DNA of 64,000 nt from Rickettsia tamurae (GTDB lineage: Bacteria; Pseudomonadota; Alphaproteobacteria; Rickettsiales; Rickettsiaceae), in NCBI RefSeq assembly GCF_000751075.1, contig NZ_CCMG01000008.1, positions 62,001-126,000 on the forward strand, in the 5' to 3' direction. Every line of letters begins with the position of its first letter. Within the stretch, counting starts at the first letter, position 1. Positions 53,075-63,930 of this stretch are shown here, piece by piece. Both the position numbers and the translations under genes were made by a program. The notes below the pieces were generated by a model, which saw only the letters and a program-made list of their open reading frames with translations, was not told where the DNA came from and ran no database searches.

Positions 53075-53371
53075 TTATTTAATTCCTCCGACAAAATCGA
53101 TATTATGGTCTTTTTCTAATGTAACAATAGCTTTCTTTCTATTGATTTGAGTCCCTATAATTCCTTTAAATCTTTTCTTCTTACCTTTAACGTTTAAAAT
53201 ATTCACTTTTTTTACTTTTACTTTAAATATTTCTTCCACAGCCTTTTTAACTGTAAGTTTTTCAGCAAATTTATCTACATAAAAAGCATATTTATTTTGT
53301 TCCGAAAGGGTTGTAGTTTTTTCTGTAATAATAGGTTTTCTAATTAAATCGTAGTATTTACAAGAACTCAT
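53075..53371 (-). CDS. rplW: 50S ribosomal protein L23
   Basis: 98 residues. [20 protein letters not shown] and [18 protein letters not shown] identify L23, a docking site for trigger factor and SRP at the tunnel exit. It overlaps rplD by four bases. Confidence 0.97.
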   Translation of the reverse strand: MSSCKYYDLIRKPIITEKTTTLSEQNKYAFYVDKFAEKLTVKKAVEEIFKVKVKKVNILNVKGKKKRFKGIIGTQINRKKAIVTLEKDHNIDFVGGIK

Positions 53372-53991
53372 CTTAACCTCTCTTCTAAAACGCTCACTGC
53401 TTCTTGTGATAATAAGACATATTCATGTCGTATTATATCATAAACATTTGCTCCTATTTGCGGAACAATCATAGTATTATAAATATTTTTTGCAGCTAAA
53501 GAAAAATTAATATCTACTTCATTTCCGTCTATTACAAAGAAACTTTTTCCTTGAAACTTGTTTAATATATTTACAAGAGCAGAAGTTTTAGGCTTATCTA
53601 GCTTTAAAGAATCTATTACTAATAATTTTCCTTCAGCGAATTTCTCGGATAAAGCATGAATTAAACCAAGTTTTCGTACTTTTTTAGGTAATTTTGTTGC
53701 ATGACTACGTACTCTAGGTCCGTGAGCTACACCACCACCACGCATCTGTACCGATCTAATGGAGCCTTGTCTTGCATTACCTGTACCTTTTTGCTTAAAA
53801 GGTTTTTTTGTAGTTCCTGATACTTCTGATACTGTTTTAGTTTTGTGGTTACCGGACATTGCTTTAGCTCTCTGCCAATCAATAACCTGCTTTATTATAT
53901 CATCTCTGATAAATTCAACAGCAAATATATCTTCATTTAAGCTAATCCCACCAACTTCTTCATTAGCAAGACTTAATATTTTAGTTTTCAT
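53368..53991 (-). CDS. rplD: 50S ribosomal protein L4
   Basis: 207 residues. The loop TKKPFKQKGTGNARQGSIRS and GGGVAHGPRVRSHATKLPKK is the L4 extension that reaches the exit tunnel; the globular domain follows (LIHALSEKFAEGKLLVIDSL). A 109-base gap separates it from rplC, long for this cluster, with no visible gene. Confidence 0.97.
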   Translation of the reverse strand: MKTKILSLANEEVGGISLNEDIFAVEFIRDDIIKQVIDWQRAKAMSGNHKTKTVSEVSGTTKKPFKQKGTGNARQGSIRSVQMRGGGVAHGPRVRSHATKLPKKVRKLGLIHALSEKFAEGKLLVIDSLKLDKPKTSALVNILNKFQGKSFFVIDGNEVDINFSLAAKNIYNTMIVPQIGANVYDIIRHEYVLLSQEAVSVLEERLR

Positions 53992-54100
53992 CTTTATTTA
54001 ACCTTATACAGTCTTATATAAAACTTTTATATAAATAATATTGCATGGCGTTTTGTTAATTTAATAATCTTTAACCTCAACAAACATGTCTAAATATCTA

Positions 54101-54748
54101 TTATACAGTTATTGAAACCTTTTTTATTGCATCTTTTACTGAAAGATACGAATTTTTGTGACCGGGTATACTACCCTGAATCATAATAAGCTTACGCTCT
54201 TTATCAACGGCAAATATTTTCAAATTTTGAATAGTAACTTGGTTACATCCCATATGACCGGCCATTTTTTTGCCTTTGAAAACCTTTCCTGGATCTTGTC
54301 TTTGTCCTGTAGAACCGTGCGAACGATGGGATATAGAAACACCGTGAGAAGCTTCAAGACCTCTAAAATTATGTCTTTTCATACTACCGGCAAACCCTTT
54401 ACCTATAGTAGTTGCCGTTATATCCACAAATTGTCCTGCCGTAAAATGATCTACTTCTAGACTTGCTGCTATATCAATAAAATTCTCTTCAGAAATTCTA
54501 AATTCTTTTAATTTAGTTTTAGGAGATATTTTAGCATTAGCAAAAACTTGTTTCATAGGTTTGGTTACTCTAGATATTTTTTTATCTTTTACACCTATAA
54601 CCAAAGCATTATATCCATGTTTTTCTAGAGTTTTATGCCCTACTACTTGACAATCATCAACTTTTACTAATGTTAAAGAAATTCTTTCTCCTTTATCATT
54701 AAAAACACTAGTCATCCCAATTTTTTGAGCAATTATACCGGTTCTCAT
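54101..54748 (-). CDS. rplC: 50S ribosomal protein L3
   Basis: 215 residues. [20 protein letters not shown] at the N-terminus, and the central loop [19 protein letters not shown] then [20 protein letters not shown] reaching the peptidyl transferase centre. It is directly adjacent to rpsJ with no gap. Confidence 0.98.
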   Translation of the reverse strand: MRTGIIAQKIGMTSVFNDKGERISLTLVKVDDCQVVGHKTLEKHGYNALVIGVKDKKISRVTKPMKQVFANAKISPKTKLKEFRISEENFIDIAASLEVDHFTAGQFVDITATTIGKGFAGSMKRHNFRGLEASHGVSISHRSHGSTGQRQDPGKVFKGKKMAGHMGCNQVTIQNLKIFAVDKERKLIMIQGSIPGHKNSYLSVKDAIKKVSITV

Positions 54749-55066
54749 TTATTCCCCACTCTCTAATTCAATTACTACATCGACACCTGCTGCTAAATCA
54801 ACTTTACTTAAAGCATCAACAACCGCCGGATTCGGATCATCTATAACTAATAATCTTTTATGCTTTCTAATTTCAAATTGCTCTCTTGACTTCTTATGTA
54901 CATGAGGAGACCTATTTACGGTAAATCTTTCAATTTTTCTAGGTAAAGGAATAGGACCATTAATGTTAGCAAATGTTCTTTTAACAGCACTAACTATCTC
55001 TTTTGTAGCTTGATCAAGACTACGATGATCAAATGATTTTAAACGAATTTTGATTTTATTTTTCAT
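54749..55066 (-). CDS. rpsJ: 30S ribosomal protein S10
   Basis: 105 residues. [39 protein letters not shown] and [20 protein letters not shown] define S10 (NusE), which also serves in antitermination. First gene of the S10 cluster, with 235 bases to tuf that contain an RPE-1-like element and a terminator. Confidence 0.98.
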   Translation of the reverse strand: MKNKIKIRLKSFDHRSLDQATKEIVSAVKRTFANINGPIPLPRKIERFTVNRSPHVHKKSREQFEIRKHKRLLVIDDPNPAVVDALSKVDLAAGVDVVIELESGE

Positions 55067-55106
55067 TCAGTAAACCTAATATTTAAACAGCAAGATGTTT
55101 TTAGAC

Positions 55107-55243
55107 ATATTCCCAAACTTCACTTTTAGAGGTAATTTGTACGTCGAGCCGGTATTCGAATCCTCACGTACTTTTATGTACACTGCGATTCTGCGTTCCG
55201 TGTCTTCTTCAAATTCCTCTCTATAAGCCGGTTCAGAAAGATG
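55107..55243. repeat. RPE-1-like element between tuf and rpsJ
   Basis: On the minus strand it reads ctgaaccggcttatagagagg ... gtacataaaagtacgtgagg ... acaaattacctctaaaagtg (shown in short pieces), matching the ubiG element. It fills most of the space in which the S10 promoter would be expected. Ends are approximate. Confidence 0.78.
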
Positions 55244-55265
55244 TCTATTACATCTTAAAATATAA

Positions 55266-55293
55266 ATACCTATTATTAAAAAATAATAGGTAT
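55266..55293 (-). terminator. Terminator between tuf and rpsJ
   Basis: Perfect 12-base arms atacctattatt / aataataggtat with a 4-base loop, 9 bases after the tuf stop; a T/A-rich run follows on the minus strand. This separates tuf from the S10 transcript unless read-through is common. Confidence 0.75.
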
Positions 55294-55301
55294 CTATAAA
55301 A

Positions 55302-56486
55302 TTAATTATTTATTTTAGTTACTACGCCGGCCCCCACTGTTCTACCACCTTCACGTATAGAGAATTTTAACCCTTCCTGCATAGCAATCGGTTTAATTAA
55401 TTCCACTGTAAAAGTAGCATTATCTCCAGGCATAACCATCTGCTTACCAGCAGGCAATTTTATTGTACCAGTAACGTCTGTTGTTCTAAAATAGAACTGC
55501 GGACGATAGTCATTAGTAAATGGGGTATGACGCCCACCTTCTTCTTTACTAAGCACATACACTTCAGCTTCAAACTTATCATGCGGTTTTATGCTACCAG
55601 GTTTTGCGAGAACTTGTCCTCTTTCAACTTCTTCTCTTTTTGTACCGCGTAGTAATATACCGACATTATCTCCGGCTTGTCCTTCATCAAGTAATTTTCT
55701 GAACATTTCTACACCGGTACAGGTAGTTTTGTGCGTATCTTTTAGACCGACTATTTCAATTTCCTCACCTACCTTAATTATTCCTGACTCTACTCTACCG
55801 GTTACAACAGTACCTCTTCCTGAAATAGAGAACACATCTTCTATCGGCATTAAGAAAGGTTTATCCGTAGCTCTTACAGGCTGCGGTATATAGCTATCTA
55901 CTGCATCCATTAACTCATTAATAGCTTTTTCACCTTCAGGCTTTCCTTCTAAAGCTTGAAGTGCAGAACCTTTAATAATAGGTATTTCATCACCTAGGAA
56001 ACCATATTTTGATAATAATTCCCTTACTTCCATCTCTACTAGTTCTAATAGATCAGGATCATCCACCATATCTACTTTATTTAAGAATACTACCATAGCA
56101 GGTACACCTACCTGTTTTGCTAGTAATATATGCTCTCTAGTTTGCGGCATAGGACCATCAGCAGCAGAAACTACTAATATTGCACCGTCCATCTGAGCGG
56201 CACCGGTTATCATGTTCTTTACATAGTCAGCGTGTCCCGGACAATCTACGTGTGCATAGTGTCTATTTTTAGTCTCATATTCTACGTGTGCAGTAGAAAT
56301 AGTTATACCTCTTTCTTTTTCTTCAGGAGCAGCATCAATTTGATCATACGCTGTAGCTTTTGCTCCACCTGTCTTAGCAAGTACTATAGTTATTGCTGCC
56401 GTTAAGGAAGTTTTACCGTGATCTACGTGACCGATCGTACCTATATTAACGTGCGGTTTAGTTCGTTCAAATTTTGCTTTTGCCAT
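55302..56486 (-). CDS. tuf: Elongation factor Tu
   Basis: A 394-residue GTPase that brings aminoacyl-tRNA to the ribosome. P-loop GHVDHGKT (residues 19-26), switch segment [42 protein letters not shown] and the C-terminal barrels are all present. Upstream are tRNA-Gly and tRNA-Tyr; downstream are the terminator and rpsJ. The upstream context resembles the tufB locus and the downstream context the tufA locus of other proteobacteria, which fits the chimeric tuf locus described for Rickettsia prowazekii. Confidence 0.98.
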   Translation of the reverse strand: MAKAKFERTKPHVNIGTIGHVDHGKTSLTAAITIVLAKTGGAKATAYDQIDAAPEEKERGITISTAHVEYETKNRHYAHVDCPGHADYVKNMITGAAQMDGAILVVSAADGPMPQTREHILLAKQVGVPAMVVFLNKVDMVDDPDLLELVEMEVRELLSKYGFLGDEIPIIKGSALQALEGKPEGEKAINELMDAVDSYIPQPVRATDKPFLMPIEDVFSISGRGTVVTGRVESGIIKVGEEIEIVGLKDTHKTTCTGVEMFRKLLDEGQAGDNVGILLRGTKREEVERGQVLAKPGSIKPHDKFEAEVYVLSKEEGGRHTPFTNDYRPQFYFRTTDVTGTIKLPAGKQMVMPGDNATFTVELIKPIAMQEGLKFSIREGGRTVGAGVVTKINN

Positions 56487-56576
56487 ATTATTACTCTCTA
56501 CAATTTTTTAGGTTTAATACAAGTTAATTTTTTATAAGTGCATTTTTTTGCTAAATTTATTTGTTACCACTATCTC

Positions 56577-56650
56577 TGGAGCGGGTGATGGGAATCGAAC
56601 CCACACAGCCAGCTTGGAAGGCTGGAACTCTACCATTGAGCTACACCCGC
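56577..56650 (-). tRNA. tRNA-Gly (TCC anticodon)
   Basis: Acceptor gcgggtg/cacccgc, D arm agctcaatggtagag, anticodon loop in ccagccttccaagctgg with TCC, and T arm gggttcgattccc. CCA is encoded. It lies 91 bases upstream of tuf. Confidence 0.94.
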
Positions 56651-56820
56651 ATTGTGGCACTGTTAATAAAATAATTTCAAAGCTATTTTGTTAACAATGC
56701 TATATCAATTTTATTCAGACTTATAAATATACACAATTATGTTTTATTTTTAAATAAAATTAAACATATATACATGAAATCTTTTAAAATAAAATGATAT
56801 GCTTCCCTGAACCATTTAAG

Positions 56821-56906
56821 TGGTGGAGGGAGAAGGATTTGAACCTTCGAACGCTTACGCGGGCAGATTTACAGTCTGCTGCCATTGACCACTCGGCCAC
56901 CCCTCC
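56821..56906 (-). tRNA. tRNA-Tyr (GTA anticodon)
   Basis: A class II tRNA of 86 bases with a long variable arm. Acceptor ggagggg/ccctcc, D arm gccgagtggtcaatggc, anticodon stem gcagactgtaaatctgc with GTA, T arm ggttcaaatcc; CCA is encoded. First gene of the tRNA-tuf group. Confidence 0.94.
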
Positions 56907-57097
56907 TAAAGAACTTTACTGTATTAAATAGACTAATTCACTGTAAAATACAATATATAATTAGTATTAGGACTTAATAAAACTTCCTGCCGAACCATCA
57001 AATAAACAAATAGCAGCTTGCACATTTATTTAGTTGTAACTTTCTATAATAAATAGTAATTTCTGTCAAGAACAAATTACTGACGGTTTTCAATAAG

Positions 57098-57820
57098 ATG
57101 CAAAATAAAAAACTTGATTCTAAAAATTGTTATTATATGTATGGGAAACATCCTGTATTTTCTGCTCTAAATAATCCAAAACGTCAAATTGAAAATATTT
57201 TATGCACTAGAGAAATTTTTGATACAAACAAAAAATCAATAGGTACTAGATCTTATGAAATTGTTAATAACGATATTTTATCTAAATTACTGGAAAACCA
57301 AACACATCAAGGAATAGCTGCAAAAGTTAGACCAATTTTTTCTTACAATCTAGAGGACATAGATATAAAAAACCCAAAATGTAAAATTGCGATTCTTGAT
57401 CAAATAACAGATACACAAAATATTGGAGCAATTATTCGTAGTGCCGCTGCTTTTGATATAAATGCTATAATATTACCTCAAGATAATTCTCCGAATGAAA
57501 GCGGCGGCATTGCTAAAGCGGCTTGCGGTACTTTAGAATTAATACCTATAATTAAAGTTACTAACTTACGCTCATGTATGAATTATCTTAAAAAACACGG
57601 CTTTTGGATTATAGGCCTAACAGGTTCTGCAAATGACTACTTTACCGATAAATTAATTTCCGACAAAATAGCATTAGTATTTGGCTCAGAAGATAAAGGC
57701 ATGCGAAGATTAGTTGAAGAAACATGTGATTATTTAGCCAAAATCCCTATTTCTAAGAGAGTAGAAAGTCTTAATGTATCAAATGCCGCTTCTATAATTT
57801 TTCATTCATTACATAAATAA
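57098..57820 (+). CDS. rlmB: TrmH/SpoU-family 23S rRNA 2'-O-methyltransferase (RlmB-like)
   Basis: 240 residues. An N-terminal substrate-binding domain (YYMYGKHPVFSALNNPKRQI) precedes a SPOUT methyltransferase domain with motif 1 TDTQNIGAIIRSAAAFDI, motif 2 IALVFGSEDKGMRRL and motif 3 AKIPISKRVESLNVSNAASI. RlmB methylates G2251 of 23S rRNA in E. coli; TrmH-like tRNA activity cannot be excluded from sequence alone. It is divergent from the tRNA-tuf group. Confidence 0.88.
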   Translation: MQNKKLDSKNCYYMYGKHPVFSALNNPKRQIENILCTREIFDTNKKSIGTRSYEIVNNDILSKLLENQTHQGIAAKVRPIFSYNLEDIDIKNPKCKIAILDQITDTQNIGAIIRSAAAFDINAIILPQDNSPNESGGIAKAACGTLELIPIIKVTNLRSCMNYLKKHGFWIIGLTGSANDYFTDKLISDKIALVFGSEDKGMRRLVEETCDYLAKIPISKRVESLNVSNAASIIFHSLHK

Positions 57821-57930
57821 TATTTTTAATAAATCAAATATTGTTTTTTATTTACTTCGATATAAATATTTAGTCTACTAAAATTAAAGTCATAAACTTT
57901 TATTATATAAATTAATTTGAGAGAAAAGTC

Positions 57931-58377
57931 ATGAAAAGGGGACCAAATGAACAAATTATCGAGAGTTTTGAAAAGCAATTAGACATATTTATAAATGAAC
58001 TTACAGAAGAAGAGATAACAACGGCTATATTAAACAATTTTTTTGATAAAGTGATAAATAACCTCAAGAATGAAAGATTAATTAATAATACTATATTTGA
58101 TATATATAAAGCAGTAATTACTAAACCTATATATTCCGATTATATAGAATCTTCCGAACCTAAATATAATGAACATTGGCAAAAATTTTATAGTTTTAAT
58201 CGTAATCTTATGATAGAAAGCACATTAGTATTTATTGCTAAGAATCTAAAAAAAGCTTCTTTAACAGACAAATTATATTACAACTTTGCTAAATTAGCCG
58301 AGCAATTAGACTTGAATGCAGTAAGTGATCATTTTATGAAAAAAATAGATAATTATATAACATTTAACAATTTATGA
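57931..58377 (+). CDS. Conserved-looking hypothetical protein coupled to fumC
   Basis: 148 residues, mainly helical and hydrophilic, with no signal peptide ([20 protein letters not shown], and [20 protein letters not shown]). A good ribosome binding site (gagaga) precedes the ATG. Its stop overlaps the fumC start in an ATGA, so the two are translationally coupled, which suggests a shared expression level rather than a shared function. I do not recognise a family. Confidence 0.65.
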   Translation: MKRGPNEQIIESFEKQLDIFINELTEEEITTAILNNFFDKVINNLKNERLINNTIFDIYKAVITKPIYSDYIESSEPKYNEHWQKFYSFNRNLMIESTLVFIAKNLKKASLTDKLYYNFAKLAEQLDLNAVSDHFMKKIDNYITFNNL

Positions 58378-59765
58378 AAAATTACAGAACCGAAAGCGAT
58401 TCTTTTGGAGAAATTCAAATAGAAGAAAAATTTTATTGGGGGGCTCAAACTCAAAGATCTTTAGAAAATTTTAAAATAGGCAAGCAAAAAATGCCTGAAA
58501 TTTTAATTCGTGCTCTTGCTATTTTAAAAAAATGTACAGCACAGGTTAATTATGAGCTTGGTGATTTAGAAGCTAAAATAGCTACAAGTATCGATAAAGC
58601 CACGGATAGAATCTTAGAAGGCGAATTTGAGGATAATTTTCCTTTAGTAGTTTGGCAAACAGGTTCAGGTACACAAACAAACATGAATATGAACGAGGTT
58701 ATTGCCTCTATTGCTAATGAAGAATTAACAAGCAAGAAAGGCGGCAAATCTCCAGTACATCCTAACGATCACGTTAATAAAGGACAATCATCCAACGACT
58801 CTTTTCCAACCGCTATGCATATAGCAACCGTACTTGCAACTAAACAGCAACTTATACCGGCTTTGAATAATTTATTTACCTCTTTGCAAGACAAGTCAAA
58901 AGATTGGGATAAAATCATAAAAATAGGACGTACCCACTTGCAGGATGCAACTCCTTTAACTCTTAAACAGGAATTCTCCGGATATATTGCACAAATAGAG
59001 TATGCTTTAGAACGCATAGAAGATGCACTAAAAAAAGTTTATCTACTTGCTCAAGGTGGAACAGCAGTCGGCACAGGTATTAACTCAAAAATAGGCTTTG
59101 ATATAAAATTTGCTGAGAAAGTGGCAGAGTTTACTAAACAACCCTTTAAGACGGCTCCTAATAAATTTGAAAGTCTAGCTGCCCACGACGCACTAGTAGA
59201 ATTTTCAGGAACTCTTAATACTATAGCAGTTAGCTTAATGAAAATAGCAAATGATATAAGACTGCTCGGCTCCGGTCCAAGGTGCGGTCTTGGTGAGCTG
59301 CATTTACCTGAGAATGAACCTGGTTCTTCGATTATGCCCGGTAAAGTAAACCCTACACAAGTCGAAGCTTTAACAATGGTGTGCAGTCAGGTGATGGGAA
59401 ATCATGTTACGGTTACTATTGCCGGCTCAAACGGACATCTTGAACTTAACGTATTTAAACCCGTAATAATATACAATATCCTACAATCTATAGAGCTGTT
59501 ATCCGATAGCGTAAATAGCTTTGTTACTCACTGTGTTAAAGGATTAGAACCCAATATAACACGCATTAATGATTTACGTGATAAATCGCTAATGCTTGTT
59601 ACAGCTCTTAATCCGCATATCGGCTATGATAATGCCGCAAAAATTGCTAAAGAAGCACATAAGCACAGGATCACTTTAAAAGAAGCAGCTAAAAAACTCA
59701 ATCTTTTATCCGAAGAAGAGTTTGATAAAATAGTAGTACCTGAAAAAATGGTTGGTCAATCCTAG
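58374..59765 (+). CDS. fumC: Fumarate hydratase class II
   Basis: 463 residues, oxygen-stable fumarase of the TCA cycle (fumarate to malate). Motifs: [75 protein letters not shown] with the catalytic histidine region, and the family signature [13 protein letters not shown]. The C-terminus is close to the usual length. Rickettsia keep a working TCA cycle. Confidence 0.97.
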   Translation: MKNYRTESDSFGEIQIEEKFYWGAQTQRSLENFKIGKQKMPEILIRALAILKKCTAQVNYELGDLEAKIATSIDKATDRILEGEFEDNFPLVVWQTGSGTQTNMNMNEVIASIANEELTSKKGGKSPVHPNDHVNKGQSSNDSFPTAMHIATVLATKQQLIPALNNLFTSLQDKSKDWDKIIKIGRTHLQDATPLTLKQEFSGYIAQIEYALERIEDALKKVYLLAQGGTAVGTGINSKIGFDIKFAEKVAEFTKQPFKTAPNKFESLAAHDALVEFSGTLNTIAVSLMKIANDIRLLGSGPRCGLGELHLPENEPGSSIMPGKVNPTQVEALTMVCSQVMGNHVTVTIAGSNGHLELNVFKPVIIYNILQSIELLSDSVNSFVTHCVKGLEPNITRINDLRDKSLMLVTALNPHIGYDNAAKIAKEAHKHRITLKEAAKKLNLLSEEEFDKIVVPEKMVGQS

Positions 59766-59823
59766 ATTTTAGATAAAGATATTAGTTTAAACTATTAATA
59801 TTACTGCACAAAATCTTATAAAT

Positions 59824-59875
59824 AGGATAATATTAAATTAATCTATTTATTATATTATCTATTTAATATTATCCT
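59824..59875. promoter_or_regulatory. Inverted repeat before the Phd-type antitoxin, likely operator
   Basis: Perfect 15-base arms aggataatattaaat (59824-59838) and atttaatattatcct (59861-59875) flank a 22-base AT-rich spacer. The right arm ends three bases before the antitoxin GTG. Phd-family antitoxins bind palindromes over their own promoters, so an autoregulatory site is plausible; it could instead be a terminator for fumC. Confidence 0.55.
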
Positions 59876-59878
59876 AAT

Positions 59879-60127
59879 GTGAAACAAAATTTATCTAATC
59901 AAATTAACCTACTCGAAGCAAAAACTCATTTCTTAAACCTCATACAACGTGTGCAAGACGGAGAGCAAATTACCATTTGTAAGCATAATACGCCGGTTGC
60001 AAAAATTATACCTATAACTCAAAAGCCTAAAATGGATAATATAGTAGAAAAATTCGCTGAATTTAGTAAGGGTAAAACATTAGCTCCTTATACTATTAAA
60101 GAGCTTAGAGATGAAGGTAGAAGATGA
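59879..60127 (+). CDS. Phd/YefM-family antitoxin
   Basis: 82 residues from a GTG start. The pattern INLLEAKTHFLNLIQRVQDG and EQITICKHNTPVAKIIPI is the Phd N-terminal dimerisation and DNA-binding fold, and the tail (FAEFSKGKTLAPYTIKELRD) is the toxin-binding part. It overlaps the start of a dead PIN toxin by four bases (ATGA). It stays open although its partner is broken, perhaps retained as a repressor or to counter related toxins. Confidence 0.82.
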   Translation: MKQNLSNQINLLEAKTHFLNLIQRVQDGEQITICKHNTPVAKIIPITQKPKMDNIVEKFAEFSKGKTLAPYTIKELRDEGRR

Positions 60128-60460
60128 ATAACCGCTCTTTTATATTAGACTGCTAATTATTGTATGAAGCATGGAGCTACAGTACCATATCTTTGGAAAC
60201 TTGAAATAACTAATACACTATTAGTATCAGAAAAACGTAATAGATTACATATAGCAGATACAGTTAAATTTATAGATTTATATAATTCTATCCCCCTTAA
60301 TATATCAAATTTTAATTTTTCCATACATGAAATTATACAAACCGCAAGAGCCAACAATCTTACTGCATATGATACAACTTATTTATTAACTGCCATGCAT
60401 TAAGGACTTCCTATGGCCACTAACGATAAAGCATCCCTAATTCAAGTTAATTCACTATAA
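60124..60460 (+). pseudogene. PIN-domain toxin, broken
   Basis: The start overlaps the antitoxin stop. MNNRSFILDC (first PIN aspartate) is followed at once by a stop, and the expected next 20-30 residues are missing. A later frame (60164-60403) reads ATVPYLWKLEITNTLLVSEK and TARANNLTAYDTTYLLTAMH; a second stop (60401) is followed in the same frame by GLPMATNDKASLIQ, the usual last PIN strand. Deletion plus two stops make the toxin inactive. Confidence 0.78.
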
Positions 60461-60554
60461 AAGAAAATAATCCACATTTTTCATAAAAAGTTTATGGAAA
60501 TTTCTAAATCTTTTATTATACTTAAACATTAATTATATAAAATAAAAGATTATC

Positions 60555-61928
60555 ATGGTTTTAAATATAAAAGCTCCTGAAAATATAGTATTAAAGCCGA
60601 CCATTACGGTTTTCGGCGTTGGGGGTGCAGGTAGTAATGCAGTAAATAATATGATTAGTGCTAATCTGCAAGGTGCTAATTTTGTAGTAGCTAATACTGA
60701 TGCACAATCGCTTGAACATTCTTTATGCACCAACAAAATACAACTCGGTGTTTCTACGACTAGAGGTCTTGGGGCAGGAGCTTCTCCTGAGGTTGGAGCA
60801 CTTGCTGCTCAAGAATCAGAAAGCGAAATTCGTAGTTACCTAGAAAATAGCAATATGGTATTTATTACGGCAGGTATGGGCGGTGGTACAGGTACCGGTT
60901 CTGCACCGGTTATTGCACGCATTGCTAAAGAACTAGGCATCCTTACGGTTGGGGTAGTAACTAAACCTTTCCATTTTGAAGGCGGTCATCGTATGAAAAC
61001 TGCCGATAAAGGACTTATTGAATTACAGCAATTCGTTGATACTTTAATTGTAATACCGAACCAAAATCTATTCCGTATTGCTAATGAACAAACGACGTTT
61101 GCCGATGCTTTCAAAATGGCAGATGACGTATTGCATGCCGGCGTTAGAGGAGTAACGGATTTAATGATTATGCCGGGACTTATTAATCTTGATTTTGCTG
61201 ATATTAAAGCAGTAATGAGCGAAATGGGTAAAGCAATGATGGGCACGGGTGAAGCTAGTGGCGAAGATAGAGCTATTAAAGCGGCAGAATCTGCAATTTC
61301 AAATCCGCTGCTAGATCATAGCTCAATGTGCGGTGCAAGAGGTGTATTAATCAATATTACCGGTGGTTCCGACATGACCTTATTTGAAGTTGACAACGCT
61401 GCTAATAGAATTAGAGAAGAAGTAGATAACCTTGATGCTAATATTATTTTCGGTTCAACATTTAATCCGGAACTAAAAGGAATTATCAGAGTATCGGTTG
61501 TTGCTACCGGTATTGATGCCGATAAAGTACCGACATATAAACCCGCAATAGCTGAAACTACCAATACAGTTCCTGAAGAAACTTATTCAGGAATTTCTTC
61601 TAATGAAGCTATAGCACAACCTACACAAATAGAAGAAATTCCTGATTTTAACAGCTACAGTACCGAAAATATTGAAATTACCGACTCTCCAATGAATCAA
61701 AATTTTATCGGAAATGAAAAAGAGCTAGGGTTACATGCAAATACTTTCAACAAATCTGAAGATGACTCACCAAAACCATCATTTTTAGGAAAAATATGGG
61801 GTTCTCTGCGTGCTTCAAATAATCAAACTTTAGAACGCAAAAACGTTGTTGTTAGTACTCTAGATCAAGATAATAAAGAATCTGATATTTATGAAATACC
61901 GGCTTTTTTAAGAAAGAAACGGGATTAG
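60555..61928 (+). CDS. ftsZ: Cell division protein FtsZ
   Basis: A 457-residue tubulin-like GTPase that forms the division ring. The GTPase core has [14 protein letters not shown], the tubulin signature [24 protein letters not shown] and the T7-loop-type [15 protein letters not shown] variable linker follows (about 325-440). The C-terminal peptide [11 protein letters not shown] matches the conserved FtsA/ZipA-binding tail. ftsA and ftsQ are not adjacent. A two-ORF unit follows after three bases. Confidence 0.97.
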   Translation: MVLNIKAPENIVLKPTITVFGVGGAGSNAVNNMISANLQGANFVVANTDAQSLEHSLCTNKIQLGVSTTRGLGAGASPEVGALAAQESESEIRSYLENSNMVFITAGMGGGTGTGSAPVIARIAKELGILTVGVVTKPFHFEGGHRMKTADKGLIELQQFVDTLIVIPNQNLFRIANEQTTFADAFKMADDVLHAGVRGVTDLMIMPGLINLDFADIKAVMSEMGKAMMGTGEASGEDRAIKAAESAISNPLLDHSSMCGARGVLINITGGSDMTLFEVDNAANRIREEVDNLDANIIFGSTFNPELKGIIRVSVVATGIDADKVPTYKPAIAETTNTVPEETYSGISSNEAIAQPTQIEEIPDFNSYSTENIEITDSPMNQNFIGNEKELGLHANTFNKSEDDSPKPSFLGKIWGSLRASNNQTLERKNVVVSTLDQDNKESDIYEIPAFLRKKRD

Positions 61929-61931
61929 AAT

Positions 61932-62913
<982 letters not shown>

Positions 62914-62951
62914 TATAATCAATTCTGCAAAGGAAGAATAGCTTCTTTAAC

Positions 62952-63155
62952 GTGAGCGTTCACGGGTTTTTCACTGTCACCCTGTGGCTTGACCACGGGG
63001 TCTAGAAAAAATAACTTCAACATTGTTATCTACACTACATGTTTAACAAAATAAACATATAAAAATAAATTTTTCTATGTTTTACTGGATCCCATGAATA
63101 AATCACGGGATGACAGAGAGGAATAATAAGCCACTCAACACCCGTGAACGGTCAC
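62952..63155. repeat. Palindrome containing another palindrome
   Basis: Outer arms gtgagcgttcacggg and cccgtgaacggtcac have one mismatch. Inside lies a separate palindrome (ctgtcaccctgtggc ... cacgggatgacag) whose middle holds an AT-rich spacer with acatgt/aacata-like sequence. The outer pair is of a family not seen elsewhere in the window. Confidence 0.75.
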
Positions 63156-63285
63156 TCTTTAACACCAATATAAACATTGCCCCGTTAAATCCAAAAAATC
63201 TTTTTGAACATCGAAGTAGTTCTCTTTTAAACTTGTATAGTAAAAGGATTTACATTGGCCATTGCTTAGAAAAAGTTATTTTATA

Positions 63286-63323
63286 TTCGATGTCATTCCC
63301 GCTTTTGCGGGAATGACATCGAA
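63286..63323. repeat. Short palindrome, cattccc-gggaatg type
   Basis: Perfect 17-base arms (ttcgatgtcattcccgc / gcgggaatgacatcgaa) with a tttt loop, 35 bases after the nfuA stop. It is related to 1391-1422 and 28746-28775. It could act as the nfuA transcript terminator. Confidence 0.82.
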
Positions 63324-63357
63324 ACTTTAGATTAACTCTTTTTAGTCAATGCCTAAA

Positions 63358-63930
63358 TTACTCAAAATCTTCCTCTACAGCTTCAACCTCTTGCACTTCC
63401 GGTACAAAATGTTTAAGCATGGACTCAATACCGTTTTTTAAGGTAATAGTGGAACTAGGACATCCAAGGCATGCACCACGAAGTGCTAATTTAACTATAC
63501 CGTTTTCAAAGCCTTTATATATTATATCACCGCCGTCTTGTGCAACAGATGGACGCACCCTAGTTTCAATAATCTCTACGATTTGCTTCTCTATTTCTGA
63601 AAGCCCATCAAGGCTATGATTTACATTATCTGCTTTGGTGCTTTCTTCAAATACCGGAAATCCTGCAACAAAATGATCCATAATAACCATTAAAATTTCA
63701 GGCTTTATAACTTGCCAATTACCTTCAGCTTGTTTAGTTACTGTTATAAAATCACTACCAAAAAATACTGATTTTACATTATTAATATGAAATAGCGATT
63801 CTGCAAGTTTGCTTCTTCCTTTTACTTCAGCAAGCTCACTAAAAAATACCGGCTGATCACTACTTATTTCCTGCCCCGGGAAAAATTTTATTGCATCAGG
63901 GTTGGGAGTATCCTCAGTTTGAATAAACAT
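63358..63930 (-). CDS. nfuA: NfuA/NifU-type Fe-S cluster scaffold or carrier
   Basis: 190 residues. The N-terminal Nfu domain has MFIQTEDTPNPDAIKFFPG and LAESLFHINNVKSVFFG. The C-terminal NifU-like domain has RPSVAQDGGDIIYKGF and the cluster-binding CLGCPSSTITLKNGIES with its CxxC pair. It carries [4Fe-4S] clusters to target proteins, consistent with the Isc pathway of Rickettsia. The acidic tail (EVEAVEEDFE) is typical of alphaproteobacterial and mitochondrial Nfu proteins. Confidence 0.94.
   Translation of the reverse strand: MFIQTEDTPNPDAIKFFPGQEISSDQPVFFSELAEVKGRSKLAESLFHINNVKSVFFGSDFITVTKQAEGNWQVIKPEILMVIMDHFVAGFPVFEESTKADNVNHSLDGLSEIEKQIVEIIETRVRPSVAQDGGDIIYKGFENGIVKLALRGACLGCPSSTITLKNGIESMLKHFVPEVQEVEAVEEDFE

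Noticed and set aside
62930-63323. Possible CRISPR-like spacing of repeats
   Set aside because: The repeats are different palindromes, not equal direct repeats with unique spacers. No CRISPR array is seen anywhere in the window.
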